This document shows positions 26,057 through 34,341 of a stretch of 64,000 nucleotides of DNA, piece after piece. Below the pieces are notes generated by a model. It worked only from the letters and a program-made list of their open reading frames with translations. It ran no database searches and was not told the origin of the DNA. The DNA is from Desulfoscipio gibsoniae DSM 7213. GTDB lineage: Bacteria; Bacillota; Desulfotomaculia; Desulfotomaculales; Desulfallaceae. The stretch covers positions 1,396,501 to 1,460,500 of the forward strand of contig NC_021184.1 in assembly GCF_000233715.2 (NCBI RefSeq), given 5' to 3'. Position numbers and translations under genes: made by a program. The first letter of the stretch is position 1. Each line of letters starts with the position of its first letter.

Positions 26057-26114
26057 GGTGCCAGGTGTTGAAAGGTTGAAAATCAAGATTTTCAACCTTT
26101 CAACACCTGGCACC
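26057..26114. repeat. 58-nt near-perfect palindrome
   Basis: Two perfectly complementary 28-nt arms (26057-26084 and 26087-26114) with a 2-nt AA centre. The outer end reads GGTGCCAGGTG. No T-run follows immediately, and a separate terminator lies at 26151. It could be a small non-autonomous element or a very strong hairpin. Confidence 0.85.
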
Positions 26115-26150
26115 TATCAAGGCGATGCAAGCTTTGAGGGGTTGCATTTA

Positions 26151-26178
26151 TAAAAAACCCTTTATTAAGGGTTTTTTT
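26151..26178. terminator. bidirectional intrinsic terminator
   Basis: Stem AAAAACCC/GGGTTTTT with a 6- to 8-nt loop, T-run on both strands. It lies between the convergent Nif3 and response regulator genes and overlaps the stop codon of the latter. Confidence 0.78.
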
Positions 26179-26851
26179 ATTTAGAGCTTGCTTTTAATAT
26201 TTTAATACCTTCAGTTATGGCTTGCGACCGGTTTTTTACACCCATTTTTCTAAAAATGTTTCTTAAATGTGTTTTTACAGTATCTATCGCCAGGTGGGTG
26301 GCTGCTGATATCTCCTTATTAGTCATCCCTTTAATCAATTGATAGAGTATTTCTTGTTCCCGTGGTGTCAGATCGATGGTCTGCGGCACCCACTTAACTT
26401 CCTCATTATAATCAGAATGGTTCGTTAGTTTAATATAATCATCTACAATTTGATTAAAAACTGTGGGATCAATTACCCTTTCCCCACGGTATACACTTTT
26501 AATAGTGTCAATCAATTTATCCCGGGAAACGTGTTTTAAAACATAACCGGCAGCTCCAGCTTCTAATGCTTGCCGTACGAATTCCGCATCTTCAAAAATA
26601 GTTAGGAATATAATTTTTATTTCCGGAAGATCCTTTAGTATTTGCTTGGCAGCTTCAATACCGCTAATCCCATTCATTTTTATATCCATTAAAATTATAT
26701 CCGGTTTTAATAGTTGAGATAACCGGTAAGCTTCTTCAGCATTGTCACAGTTATCAACTATTACGATATCTTCACATGCACTCAACATATAAATTAATCC
26801 TTCTCTAATCATTGCATGATCATCTACTACAATGACCCTTATCTGTGTCAT
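26177..26851 (-). CDS. NarL/LuxR-family response regulator
   Basis: A 224-residue two-domain regulator. The receiver domain (1-125) has VVDDH, the phospho-acceptor Asp in IILMDIKMNG and Lys in VLKHVSRDKL. The LuxR-type HTH (about 158-222) shows LTPREQEILYQLIKGMTNKEISAATHLA-type residues. The ATG at 26851 is chosen for its GAGAGG ribosome site; five codons earlier an ATG lacks one. It is co-transcribed after the histidine kinase gene with a 52-nt gap. Targets are unknown; nearby catabolic genes are candidates. Confidence 0.9.
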   Translation of the reverse strand: MTQIRVIVVDDHAMIREGLIYMLSACEDIVIVDNCDNAEEAYRLSQLLKPDIILMDIKMNGISGIEAAKQILKDLPEIKIIFLTIFEDAEFVRQALEAGAAGYVLKHVSRDKLIDTIKSVYRGERVIDPTVFNQIVDDYIKLTNHSDYNEEVKWVPQTIDLTPREQEILYQLIKGMTNKEISAATHLAIDTVKTHLRNIFRKMGVKNRSQAITEGIKILKASSK

Positions 26852-26903
26852 ATAAACCTCTCCCATTTAGAAAATAATATATATTTTGATGGTCTGATTA
26901 TAT

Positions 26904-28586
26904 CTATTCTTTAATTTCTTCGTATTCTTGTATTGGTATAACTACTTGCACCTGTGTGCCTTTACCAGGTTCGGAATTGATTTTACTGGTACCGTTTAAA
27001 AGAAGGGCTCTTTCCTTAATGCTGGCCAAACCTAGTCGGTTTTGGATTTGGGATTGCTTTAGGGCCGATTTGCATAATCCAGAGCCGTTATCTGTAATAG
27101 ATAGTTTAATTTCATTTTTATCAACAGAAAAATCGACCTTGACTTTTGTTGCCCCGGAATGCTTAATTACATTGGTGATTATTTCCTGGTATATGCGAAA
27201 AAGGGTAATCTCCAATTTTGATGGAAATCTTACATTTCCCTTACCCAGAGCTAGTTCTATTTTCAAATTGTGCTGTTCCTGTATTTTTTCGGAATATGAT
27301 TCAATGGCAGGTACCAAGCCGTAATTATCAAGTATAACCGGTCTTAAATCGTAAAGAATTCGTCTGGTATCCTGTATCTGTTCACTTAATATCGCGGTTA
27401 AATCACTAATCTCTTGATACCATTCCTTCGGGTCTTTATTGCTGTTTGAAGAAATTCGTTGCATGCGATACCAAATACCAATAAGTGATTGAATTATGCC
27501 GTCGTGGAAGTCTGAAGCAAGGCGCTTTCTCTCATCCTCTTGGGCGGTGATTATTTTATTAACCAATCTGTGTAATAAAAATTCTTTTTGACTAAGTACA
27601 TCAACAAGTCGTGCATTTTCCATAGCAATGGCCGTAACCCTGGCTATGGCGGAAATAATTTCGGTTTCTTCGTGGTCAAATCCCTTTGGCCCATAAGGCC
27701 TGTCCACTTGTAAAATACCCAGGGTTTTATCTTTTTTTGTAATAGGTGCCATAACCATCCAACTATAATTAAAATCTTTTATTATATCAACCGGTATATA
27801 TTTTTTTATATTTTTTGGTGTAATAATTACAGGACGTTTATTTTTTATAGCTATATTTATGGCGGGGAAAATAGGATAGTTTTTTAAAGCTTTAAATTTG
27901 TCCTTTAATTGATTGTCATAGCTCCCCACGGCTACTGTTGGAAGAATAGATTCTTCATTCTTATCCAACATATACATACAGGTTCGGGCAAGAAATAAAT
28001 CTGCTGTTAACTGGGCAACTACATGAAGGACTTGTCGTATATCCAAAGTTGAACTAATGGTGCTGATTACTTCCAGCCATGCCGCTAGTTTTCTAAACTG
28101 ACGATCTTTTTGTGATTCAAAAATTGACTCTTGAATAATATCCGCCATGTGACGGCCCAGTGACAGTGCTTTTATTAACATGTAATCCGCGGTACCGGAG
28201 TCGGTGTTAAAAATACCTACCTCCATTGTGCCCACAGGGTCGCCGGTCTGTAAAATTACCGGTAGAGTTGTATATGCCACCGGGTGTAAAGACTCTAACA
28301 ATTTTTCTTCATTTATTTCTGATTGATTTATATTTCTATATAAAGCATCCCAATATGCTTTTTTGTTTTCTGTTATGGGAATGAATTCATTCTCCGCATA
28401 CCACCATACAGGAGGGCTGCCTTCCCTAACCAGCACCAGGGCGGCCCGCCGGAATTCAAAGGAATGAACAGAAGTTTTTAGCACCTGTTCCAGGGTTGTT
28501 TCCAATTTTTTGGTGGTCTTAAAGGAAGGACTTACCTGACAAGCGAGGATTAATTCCGTCTTCGAGGGTTTAATATCTATTTGCAA
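26904..28586 (-). CDS. GAF-domain sensor histidine kinase (NarX/DegS type, HisKA_3)
   Basis: A 560-residue soluble kinase without transmembrane segments. A GAF-like region lies in the N-terminal 150 residues and a clear GAF domain at about 180-335. HisKA_3 follows with the phospho-acceptor in SDFHDGIIQSLIG, then a HATPase with NVIKHSGA, SITDNGSGL and GKGTQVQV. The start is TTG with AAAGGGGG upstream. It pairs with the regulator at 26177. A cytosolic GAF sensor suggests an internal small-molecule or redox cue. Confidence 0.9.
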   Translation of the reverse strand: MQIDIKPSKTELILACQVSPSFKTTKKLETTLEQVLKTSVHSFEFRRAALVLVREGSPPVWWYAENEFIPITENKKAYWDALYRNINQSEINEEKLLESLHPVAYTTLPVILQTGDPVGTMEVGIFNTDSGTADYMLIKALSLGRHMADIIQESIFESQKDRQFRKLAAWLEVISTISSTLDIRQVLHVVAQLTADLFLARTCMYMLDKNEESILPTVAVGSYDNQLKDKFKALKNYPIFPAINIAIKNKRPVIITPKNIKKYIPVDIIKDFNYSWMVMAPITKKDKTLGILQVDRPYGPKGFDHEETEIISAIARVTAIAMENARLVDVLSQKEFLLHRLVNKIITAQEDERKRLASDFHDGIIQSLIGIWYRMQRISSNSNKDPKEWYQEISDLTAILSEQIQDTRRILYDLRPVILDNYGLVPAIESYSEKIQEQHNLKIELALGKGNVRFPSKLEITLFRIYQEIITNVIKHSGATKVKVDFSVDKNEIKLSITDNGSGLCKSALKQSQIQNRLGLASIKERALLLNGTSKINSEPGKGTQVQVVIPIQEYEEIKE

Positions 28587-28659
28587 ATTTCAGCCCCCTT
28601 TCCTTTTAAGTAATTTTACAGCCGCCTAAATTATCTGTCAACTTTTTGAACACATGGAT

Positions 28660-28677
28660 TAACCTAAAAAGGTTAAC
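28660..28677. repeat. 18-nt shared palindromic motif, copy 1
   Basis: TAACCTAAAAAGGTTAAC, with half-sites AACCT/AGGTT around AAAA. The identical 18-nt sequence recurs at 50787-50804 upstream of the BcrD-like gene. Candidate operator. Confidence 0.6.
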
Positions 28678-28820
28678 TCTAAAGTCTTTAATGATAGTTA
28701 AACCAGTAAAATCCATAAATCTACCATTCGCTTACAAAAACTTATTTTATACATGGAAAAGTTGTATTATAAGAGGGAGTTTGTTAATTATTTATCTATA
28801 TAATGTTATATTTGGATTTT

Positions 28821-28903
28821 TAGAAATATACTAAAATACAAAGTTTATTTGTACTACATCGCCAATATAAATTAGATTAACACCGTGTTACACTATATTT
28901 ACT
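28821..28903 (+). promoter_or_regulatory. 83-nt conserved upstream element, copy A
   Basis: Aligns without gaps to 48628-48710 with 66 of 83 positions identical. The conserved blocks include TAGAAATATACTAAAAT, TTATTTGT, CGCCAATATAAAT, ACACCGTG and ACTATA. It lies 14 nt before the start codon of the V4R-PucR regulator, so it likely includes the promoter and an operator. Confidence 0.7.
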
Positions 28904-28917
28904 CCGGAGGGAAGTAC

Positions 28918-30792
28918 ATGGGAGATTTTAACCTTAGGGATTTGTTAGAATTTAGGCCTGAAGAAGGAGTTATTTCGCTTAAAGAAAGCAGAATGGTCCT
29001 CTTAGAGGCCACAGCTTTAAGTTACTTAAAGCACGATCTAATTTATACTCTGGGTCAAAACATTGCGCAAGGAATTTTGTTTCGCTTTGGTTACAGGTGC
29101 GGTTCTTACGATGCAAAAATGGTTGCCTCGGATTACGGCGGAGAGATTAAACACATTGGTCTTGGTCCTGCTATTTACCGCTGGAAAGGAAACGGCCAGG
29201 TCAAGGTTATCAAAGAATTACGCTTTGGAACTAATTTTAACAGGTATTATGCAGAAGGAAAATGGGAAAATTGTCATGAAGCCGAGCACTATAAAAAGTT
29301 ATATGGTCTATCAGAATTCCCTATATGTTGGATTTCAACTGGTTATGCCAGTGGTTTTACCAGTGTTATTACGGGTCAGGAAGTAATTTGTCTAGAAAAA
29401 ACATGCGTTGGCATGGGCCATAAAAATTGCAGCTGGGAGATACGCACCAGGGATAATTGGGGGAATCTAGCTATTAAAGATTTGTATGATATTAACTGTA
29501 ATTTTAACTTTAAAGATCTGCAAACTATGATAGCAGAACAAAAATCTATTGATTCTAACCGAAAAATGACTCAAATAATTCTTGAAGGTGCTGGCATACA
29601 AGGGATCGTACAAACATTAAGTGAAATGCTCAACAGTCATGTTATCATTTTTGACCGTTTTTTAAATGTTCTTACGCAGTGTTGTAATGAACAAGATAAT
29701 AATTTACAAATGGATATTTTGAGACAAGAATTGGAAGAGTATCTAGACAAAAATTTAAATTTTGCGTTGTCTAATTCAATTAATAAACTTTCTTGCTGGA
29801 TGGATAATTATGAACAACAAACATGGATAATATCACCTATCATTGCTGGTTCTAATATATGGGGCTATCTCCTGGTTAAAGAAAAAGATAATTATACGGA
29901 TTTAAGCTTATTTACTATTGAACACGCCAGCACGTTGTGTGCCCTGGATTATCTAAAAAAGGACTCAGCTTTAGAGGTGGAGTTGCGACTCAAAGGTGAC
30001 CTACTTGATGAGATATTTTCAAATGGTGCATTAAACACAGAAGAAATTTTACCCAGGGCCATGAAGCTGGGCTGTGATTTAAAAATGCCCCATCAGGTAT
30101 TTGTTTTAGATTTAATTAATTTGCATGGTAATTTTAACAAAATCAGTCCGGCGGGCGATGTTTTTGAGTTTGTTAAAGCAGGCATAGGAGATTTAATTAA
30201 ACATCACTTGCCAGGCAGCTTATTAGCTGTCAAAAAAAACCGGATACTTGTTTTGATGAGAATCGGCCAGGATGAAAAGCAAGATGATCACATAGCCATA
30301 TTTTCATCACTGACACGTCAATGGGTTAATGAACATTTACCGAATTATGCCGTAAATATTGTATGGGGTCGTACATGTCAGGATTTGGATGATTATCGTA
30401 AATCGTTCCAGGAGGCATGGAAGGCAGCAAGTATACTCAAAGAATTGGGTCGCCAGGATGAGGATATAGGATTTAAGGATTTAGGAATTTACGCTTTATT
30501 GTGGGAATCAGATAACAAAGAACAATTAAAGGATTATGCCCTATCCATACTTAAACCCCTAATGGATTACGATCGTGATCATAATACTAATTTTCTCTGG
30601 ACTTTGGAATTATTTTTGGAGAAAAAATGTGGGCTTAGTGAGACTGCAAAAAGCTCTTTTGTACACATTAACACTTTACGCTATCGTATCAAAAGAATTG
30701 AAGAGTTAATCGGAATTGATCTTTCAAGCAATGAAGGCAGATTCCAAGCTCAACTGAGCATAAGGCTGCTTAAATTAATTGGAATGTCATAA
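28918..30792 (+). CDS. aromatic-sensing regulator: XylR_N + V4R + PucR-type HTH
   Basis: A 624-residue cytosolic regulator. Residues about 10-85 match the XylR_N (activator of aromatic catabolism) domain and about 95-180 the V4R domain with zinc-type cysteines (EVICLEKTCVGMGHKNCSW). A linker of about 200 residues follows, with a CdaR/GGDEF-like part (about 370-500) and a C-terminal PucR HTH (SFVHINTLRYRIKRIEEL, about 585-602). XylR_N and V4R bind aromatic effectors in XylR/DmpR, which instead drive sigma-54 through an AAA+ domain. ATG 28918 follows GGAGGG. It probably controls the catabolic genes downstream. Confidence 0.85.
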   Translation: MGDFNLRDLLEFRPEEGVISLKESRMVLLEATALSYLKHDLIYTLGQNIAQGILFRFGYRCGSYDAKMVASDYGGEIKHIGLGPAIYRWKGNGQVKVIKELRFGTNFNRYYAEGKWENCHEAEHYKKLYGLSEFPICWISTGYASGFTSVITGQEVICLEKTCVGMGHKNCSWEIRTRDNWGNLAIKDLYDINCNFNFKDLQTMIAEQKSIDSNRKMTQIILEGAGIQGIVQTLSEMLNSHVIIFDRFLNVLTQCCNEQDNNLQMDILRQELEEYLDKNLNFALSNSINKLSCWMDNYEQQTWIISPIIAGSNIWGYLLVKEKDNYTDLSLFTIEHASTLCALDYLKKDSALEVELRLKGDLLDEIFSNGALNTEEILPRAMKLGCDLKMPHQVFVLDLINLHGNFNKISPAGDVFEFVKAGIGDLIKHHLPGSLLAVKKNRILVLMRIGQDEKQDDHIAIFSSLTRQWVNEHLPNYAVNIVWGRTCQDLDDYRKSFQEAWKAASILKELGRQDEDIGFKDLGIYALLWESDNKEQLKDYALSILKPLMDYDRDHNTNFLWTLELFLEKKCGLSETAKSSFVHINTLRYRIKRIEELIGIDLSSNEGRFQAQLSIRLLKLIGMS

Positions 30793-30901
30793 TTTGATTA
30801 AAATTATCTGAATCCTTTGAATTATAGCAATTTTGTTATAGTAGTATGGAAACCTCTGCAGAGGGTTGGCCGGCTAAAAAAATATTTTGGAGGTATGTCC
30901 A

Positions 30902-31891
30902 ATGTCGGAATTTAATCCTTTAAACATTTTAATTGTCCAGGAAGAGGCGGAAAAGTACGCTAACTTAATTAAGGAGAGGTTTCCCCAAAAAGTTGCTAAT
31001 GGCGAAATTAATCTAATGTTGGCTTTAAATGAGGTATCTTTACCGGATAACGTACTAGATACTCATATCATTGGAACATGGCCCCTGTTTGATGAACTTG
31101 CACAAATGCCGGACTTACAGTGGGTGATGACGTTTAGCTCCGGGGTAGATCACTGGGAAAAATGGGGCAAACTACCATCTCATGTTCCTCTGGTACATTT
31201 ACCCGGTGGTTCAGGAATACCCGTGGCGGAATTTACCATTGGGTTAATGCTAAATCTCACTAAAAAATATAATGAGATGTGGGATAACCAGAAAGTAAAT
31301 AAATATGACCGTATCCAGGGTGGAGAATTATATGGCAAAACACTGGGCATCATTGGCCTGGGTGGAATTGGCCGGGAAATTGCTAAAAGGGCTAAAGCAT
31401 TTGATATGCATGTTATAGGCACAGAAATCAGAATTATGGATATACCCTGCGTAGATGAAGTTTATTTAAACAACCAGTTTGAAAAGGTACTGCAAATGAG
31501 CGATTTTGTAGTATTATCTTGCCCGGAAACCAGTGAAACCCTTGGCATGATGAACGAAGACCGGTTTAAAATGATGAAGAAAACAGCGTATTTTATCAAC
31601 TGTGCCCGTGGTTCGCTGGTAATTAAAGAAGCACTTATTAAGGCCCTGGAAGAAGGTTGGATTGCCGGTGCTGCCAATGATACCCACTGGATTAAAAAAC
31701 CACTTCCATCATACCTGCCACCGGATGATGAACTTTGGAACACCAAAAACCTAATCATTACTCCGCATGTCTCCAGCTGGACTGATATGTATGCACAGCG
31801 GTTCGGGGCGATATTTGTAGAAAACATAGCACGTTTTATCAATGGAGAGCCGTTGGTTAGTGTAGCTCCGGGATTTGCCGCACCAAGGTAA
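30902..31891 (+). CDS. D-2-hydroxyacid dehydrogenase, first copy
   Basis: A 329-residue NAD(P)-dependent D-isomer 2-hydroxyacid dehydrogenase. The nucleotide motif LGIIGLGGIGREIAKRAKAF lies at about 140-159. The catalytic Arg is in INCARGSLV, and the His in ITPHVSSWTD. ATG at 30902 follows GGAGG. It is first in a run reading into the BcrC/BcrB-like genes and iorAB, so it may reduce an aryl-2-oxo acid to the hydroxy acid (or the reverse). Substrate is inferred from context only. Confidence 0.85.
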   Translation: MSEFNPLNILIVQEEAEKYANLIKERFPQKVANGEINLMLALNEVSLPDNVLDTHIIGTWPLFDELAQMPDLQWVMTFSSGVDHWEKWGKLPSHVPLVHLPGGSGIPVAEFTIGLMLNLTKKYNEMWDNQKVNKYDRIQGGELYGKTLGIIGLGGIGREIAKRAKAFDMHVIGTEIRIMDIPCVDEVYLNNQFEKVLQMSDFVVLSCPETSETLGMMNEDRFKMMKKTAYFINCARGSLVIKEALIKALEEGWIAGAANDTHWIKKPLPSYLPPDDELWNTKNLIITPHVSSWTDMYAQRFGAIFVENIARFINGEPLVSVAPGFAAPR

Positions 31892-31946
31892 TAGCTTATT
31901 ACTATGCTGCCCGGTAGAATGAAGTAAACGGCTGAAAGGGGTAGTT

Positions 31947-33083
31947 ATGACAGCTAATGCACTTGTTAAACAATTCTATGATGTAGTTAATAATCCCGGT
32001 AACGCTCCACGTGAATGGCAAAAACAACAGGGTGGCAGGGTTATTGGGTGGCTAAAAACAGATGTTCCCGAAGAATTGATCCATGCAGCTGGTTTTTTAC
32101 CCTACGGGATTGTGGGAGGCAAGACAAAATTTAGCCGGGTAGATGCGCATTTACAGTCGTGGGCTTGTTCTCTTATGCGCAGTTGCCTGGGAATAGCCTT
32201 AAACGATGAATTAAACTTTCTGGATGGATTAATTATTCCCCATACCTGTGATACCACCCGCATGGTATCAGGTATCTGGAGACAAATTCACCTCCTGCCT
32301 TATATGGAGAATTTTTTTCTACCCCGGCAGGTGGACCGGGCTAGTTCTAAGATGTTTATGCTAGCAGAATTAATGAGACTTAAAGAAAGCCTGGAGGTGT
32401 ACTCGGGAAGTGCAATAACAGAAGAAAACTTGAGAAACAGCATTGCTCTCTATAATGAAAACAGGGGTCTTATGCGTCTTTTGTTTGCGATGCATGAAAA
32501 AACCCCCGGGTTAATTAGCTGTCGCGACCTGTATACCGTAGTAAGAGCTTCAATGATGATGCCTAAAGAAACGCACAGTCACTTGTTAGAGCAATTGTTG
32601 CAGGCACTGCGCATTCAAAATAACGTTTATCAGGGACGTGATAAAGTTAGAGTTATTATATCAGGTCCGGTCTGGGAACCTCCTGAATTAATGGATATTA
32701 TCGACAGTAAAGGAACTGTGGTGGGAGATGATCTCCTTACCGGTTTCCGATATATAGCTAGCGATGTCAATACGGAAGAGGAACCGCTGGCAGCACTAGC
32801 TGAAAGACAATTAAATAGAATACCCTTTGCATGTTTTGATAGTACCCAGAATCCCCGTCGACAGTTTTTAGTAAATCTGGTCCGCCAAAAGCAAGCTAAA
32901 GGTGTAATTTTCCTACATCTGAAGTTTTGTGAACCGGAAAACTACGATTACTATGATCATAAATTGGCTCTTGAAAAGGCCGGTATCCCCAGTACACGCA
33001 TTGAAACAGAAGTTGGGGGAGTCTCAGTGGAACAGATGCGTACCAGAATTGAAGCTTTTTTTGAAATGTTGGGGGGGATTTAA
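31947..33083 (+). CDS. BcrC/HgdB-like aryl-CoA reductase or 2-hydroxyacyl-CoA dehydratase subunit
   Basis: A 378-residue protein of the HgdB/BcrC family, which holds a [4Fe-4S] cluster that delivers low-potential electrons to a CoA thioester. Candidate cluster cysteines are in SWACSLMRSCLG, IPHTCDTTRM and LKFCEPENYDY. The C-terminal KFCEPE...YY...L..AGIP and the ending Q-M-R-T-R-I-E-A-F are typical of benzoyl-CoA reductase subunit C. It abuts the next gene with no gap, implying coupled translation and a heterodimer. Ring reduction versus dehydration cannot be settled by sequence alone. Confidence 0.85.
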   Translation: MTANALVKQFYDVVNNPGNAPREWQKQQGGRVIGWLKTDVPEELIHAAGFLPYGIVGGKTKFSRVDAHLQSWACSLMRSCLGIALNDELNFLDGLIIPHTCDTTRMVSGIWRQIHLLPYMENFFLPRQVDRASSKMFMLAELMRLKESLEVYSGSAITEENLRNSIALYNENRGLMRLLFAMHEKTPGLISCRDLYTVVRASMMMPKETHSHLLEQLLQALRIQNNVYQGRDKVRVIISGPVWEPPELMDIIDSKGTVVGDDLLTGFRYIASDVNTEEEPLAALAERQLNRIPFACFDSTQNPRRQFLVNLVRQKQAKGVIFLHLKFCEPENYDYYDHKLALEKAGIPSTRIETEVGGVSVEQMRTRIEAFFEMLGGI

Positions 33084-34286
33084 ATGGCACCCAAACAGGA
33101 GTTTAAAACGACTGCAATGTTTAAACAGTTAATGTCCCAGTATTATGCTCAGGGAGTAGAAGCAAGGAGGAAAAATATTCCGGTAGCCTGGGTTACAGCA
33201 GTCTTTCCTGTAGAAATTCTTTATGCAGCAGAAGTTTTTCCCTATTATCCGGAAAATTTTGGTGCGCTGGCTGCCGCTCGAAAAATTGCACATGATTTAT
33301 CTGAATTGGCTGAAGCCAAAGGATATTTTTACGATCTTTGCGGTTATGCCCGGTGTGGTATTGGAGATGCTTATGCACAGGAACATCCTGTTGGAGAGAT
33401 CGAGCGACCGGATATAATATTTTGTTGCAACACACAGTGCGGCAGTTTGCCCAAATGGTTTGAAGCGGCCAGCCGATTTTATAATGCACCATATTTTCTG
33501 TTAGATGCACCGCTGATAGAAGATGCCTGGGAAGAACAGGTAAAGAAATATTTTATTAAACAGTTAGAAGAAATGATTGACTTTTTGGAACAGTCAACGG
33601 GTAAGGCCTTTGACTATAACCGCTTAGTTAGAGTACTCGATTTATCTAACGAGGCGTGCAGGTTATGGAATGAAATATTGGACACAGCGGCGCTTAAACC
33701 TGCACCTTTCGGATTTTTTGATGCATGTTTTCATATGGCCCCAATTGTCACCTGGCGTGGTACAGAGGAAGCTGTGACGTATTACCGGGCTCTAAAAGAA
33801 GAGCTGGATGAACGTATTAAAAAAGGTATATACGCCATCCCTAATGAGCGTTACAAAATATATTGGGATCATATACCTGTTTGGCCACGTTTACGGTGGT
33901 TTGCAGATCTCTTTGCTGAGCACGGGGCTTTGGTGGTAGTTTCTCAGTATACCCATTCCTGGGCGTATAATTTTGACCCGTCAAATCCACTGGAAAGTCT
34001 TGCTGATAATTACTTGAAATCCTTTGTCAATCGTAGTTTTGATAAGCGGATTGATTTAAAGATCAATTTTATGAAGAAATACAATGTTGACGGCTTTGTA
34101 TTATTCTCTAACCGAAGTTGTAAGCCCAACGCATTCGGCCTTTATGATAAAAGTAATGTAATAAAAAATGTTACCGGTTTGCCAGGAGTTGTGTTTGAGG
34201 CTGATATGTCGGATCTGCGTTTCTTTTCTGAGGAACAGGTAAGGTCCAAAATAGAAGTGTTTGTGGAACAGTTAAAGGAAAGATAA
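33084..34286 (+). CDS. BcrB/HgdA-like aryl-CoA reductase or 2-hydroxyacyl-CoA dehydratase subunit
   Basis: A 400-residue second subunit of the same superfamily. Cysteines in DLCGYARCGIGDAYAQ, CCNTQCGSLPKWFE and NRSCKPNAFG are candidate cluster ligands. The ending DMSDLRFFSEEQVRSKIEVF matches the subunit B pattern of benzoyl-CoA reductase-type enzymes. Its ATG is at the base after the previous stop, with GGGGGG upstream. The ATP-dependent activators it needs are not adjacent but lie 16.7 kb downstream at 50946-52629. Confidence 0.85.
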   Translation: MAPKQEFKTTAMFKQLMSQYYAQGVEARRKNIPVAWVTAVFPVEILYAAEVFPYYPENFGALAAARKIAHDLSELAEAKGYFYDLCGYARCGIGDAYAQEHPVGEIERPDIIFCCNTQCGSLPKWFEAASRFYNAPYFLLDAPLIEDAWEEQVKKYFIKQLEEMIDFLEQSTGKAFDYNRLVRVLDLSNEACRLWNEILDTAALKPAPFGFFDACFHMAPIVTWRGTEEAVTYYRALKEELDERIKKGIYAIPNERYKIYWDHIPVWPRLRWFADLFAEHGALVVVSQYTHSWAYNFDPSNPLESLADNYLKSFVNRSFDKRIDLKINFMKKYNVDGFVLFSNRSCKPNAFGLYDKSNVIKNVTGLPGVVFEADMSDLRFFSEEQVRSKIEVFVEQLKER

Positions 34287-34341
34287 GAGCAGCAATACAA
34301 TTTATAAATTGTGGCAATGAGTAATAAGGAGGTTATACCCT

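Larger units (their letters stand above)
28587..28917. promoter_or_regulatory. 331-nt divergent regulatory region
   Basis: It separates the histidine kinase (minus) and the V4R-PucR regulator (plus). It contains an 18-nt palindromic repeat at 28660-28677 and the conserved promoter element at 28821-28903; both recur upstream of other genes in the catabolic region. No gene is seen. Confidence 0.6.
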
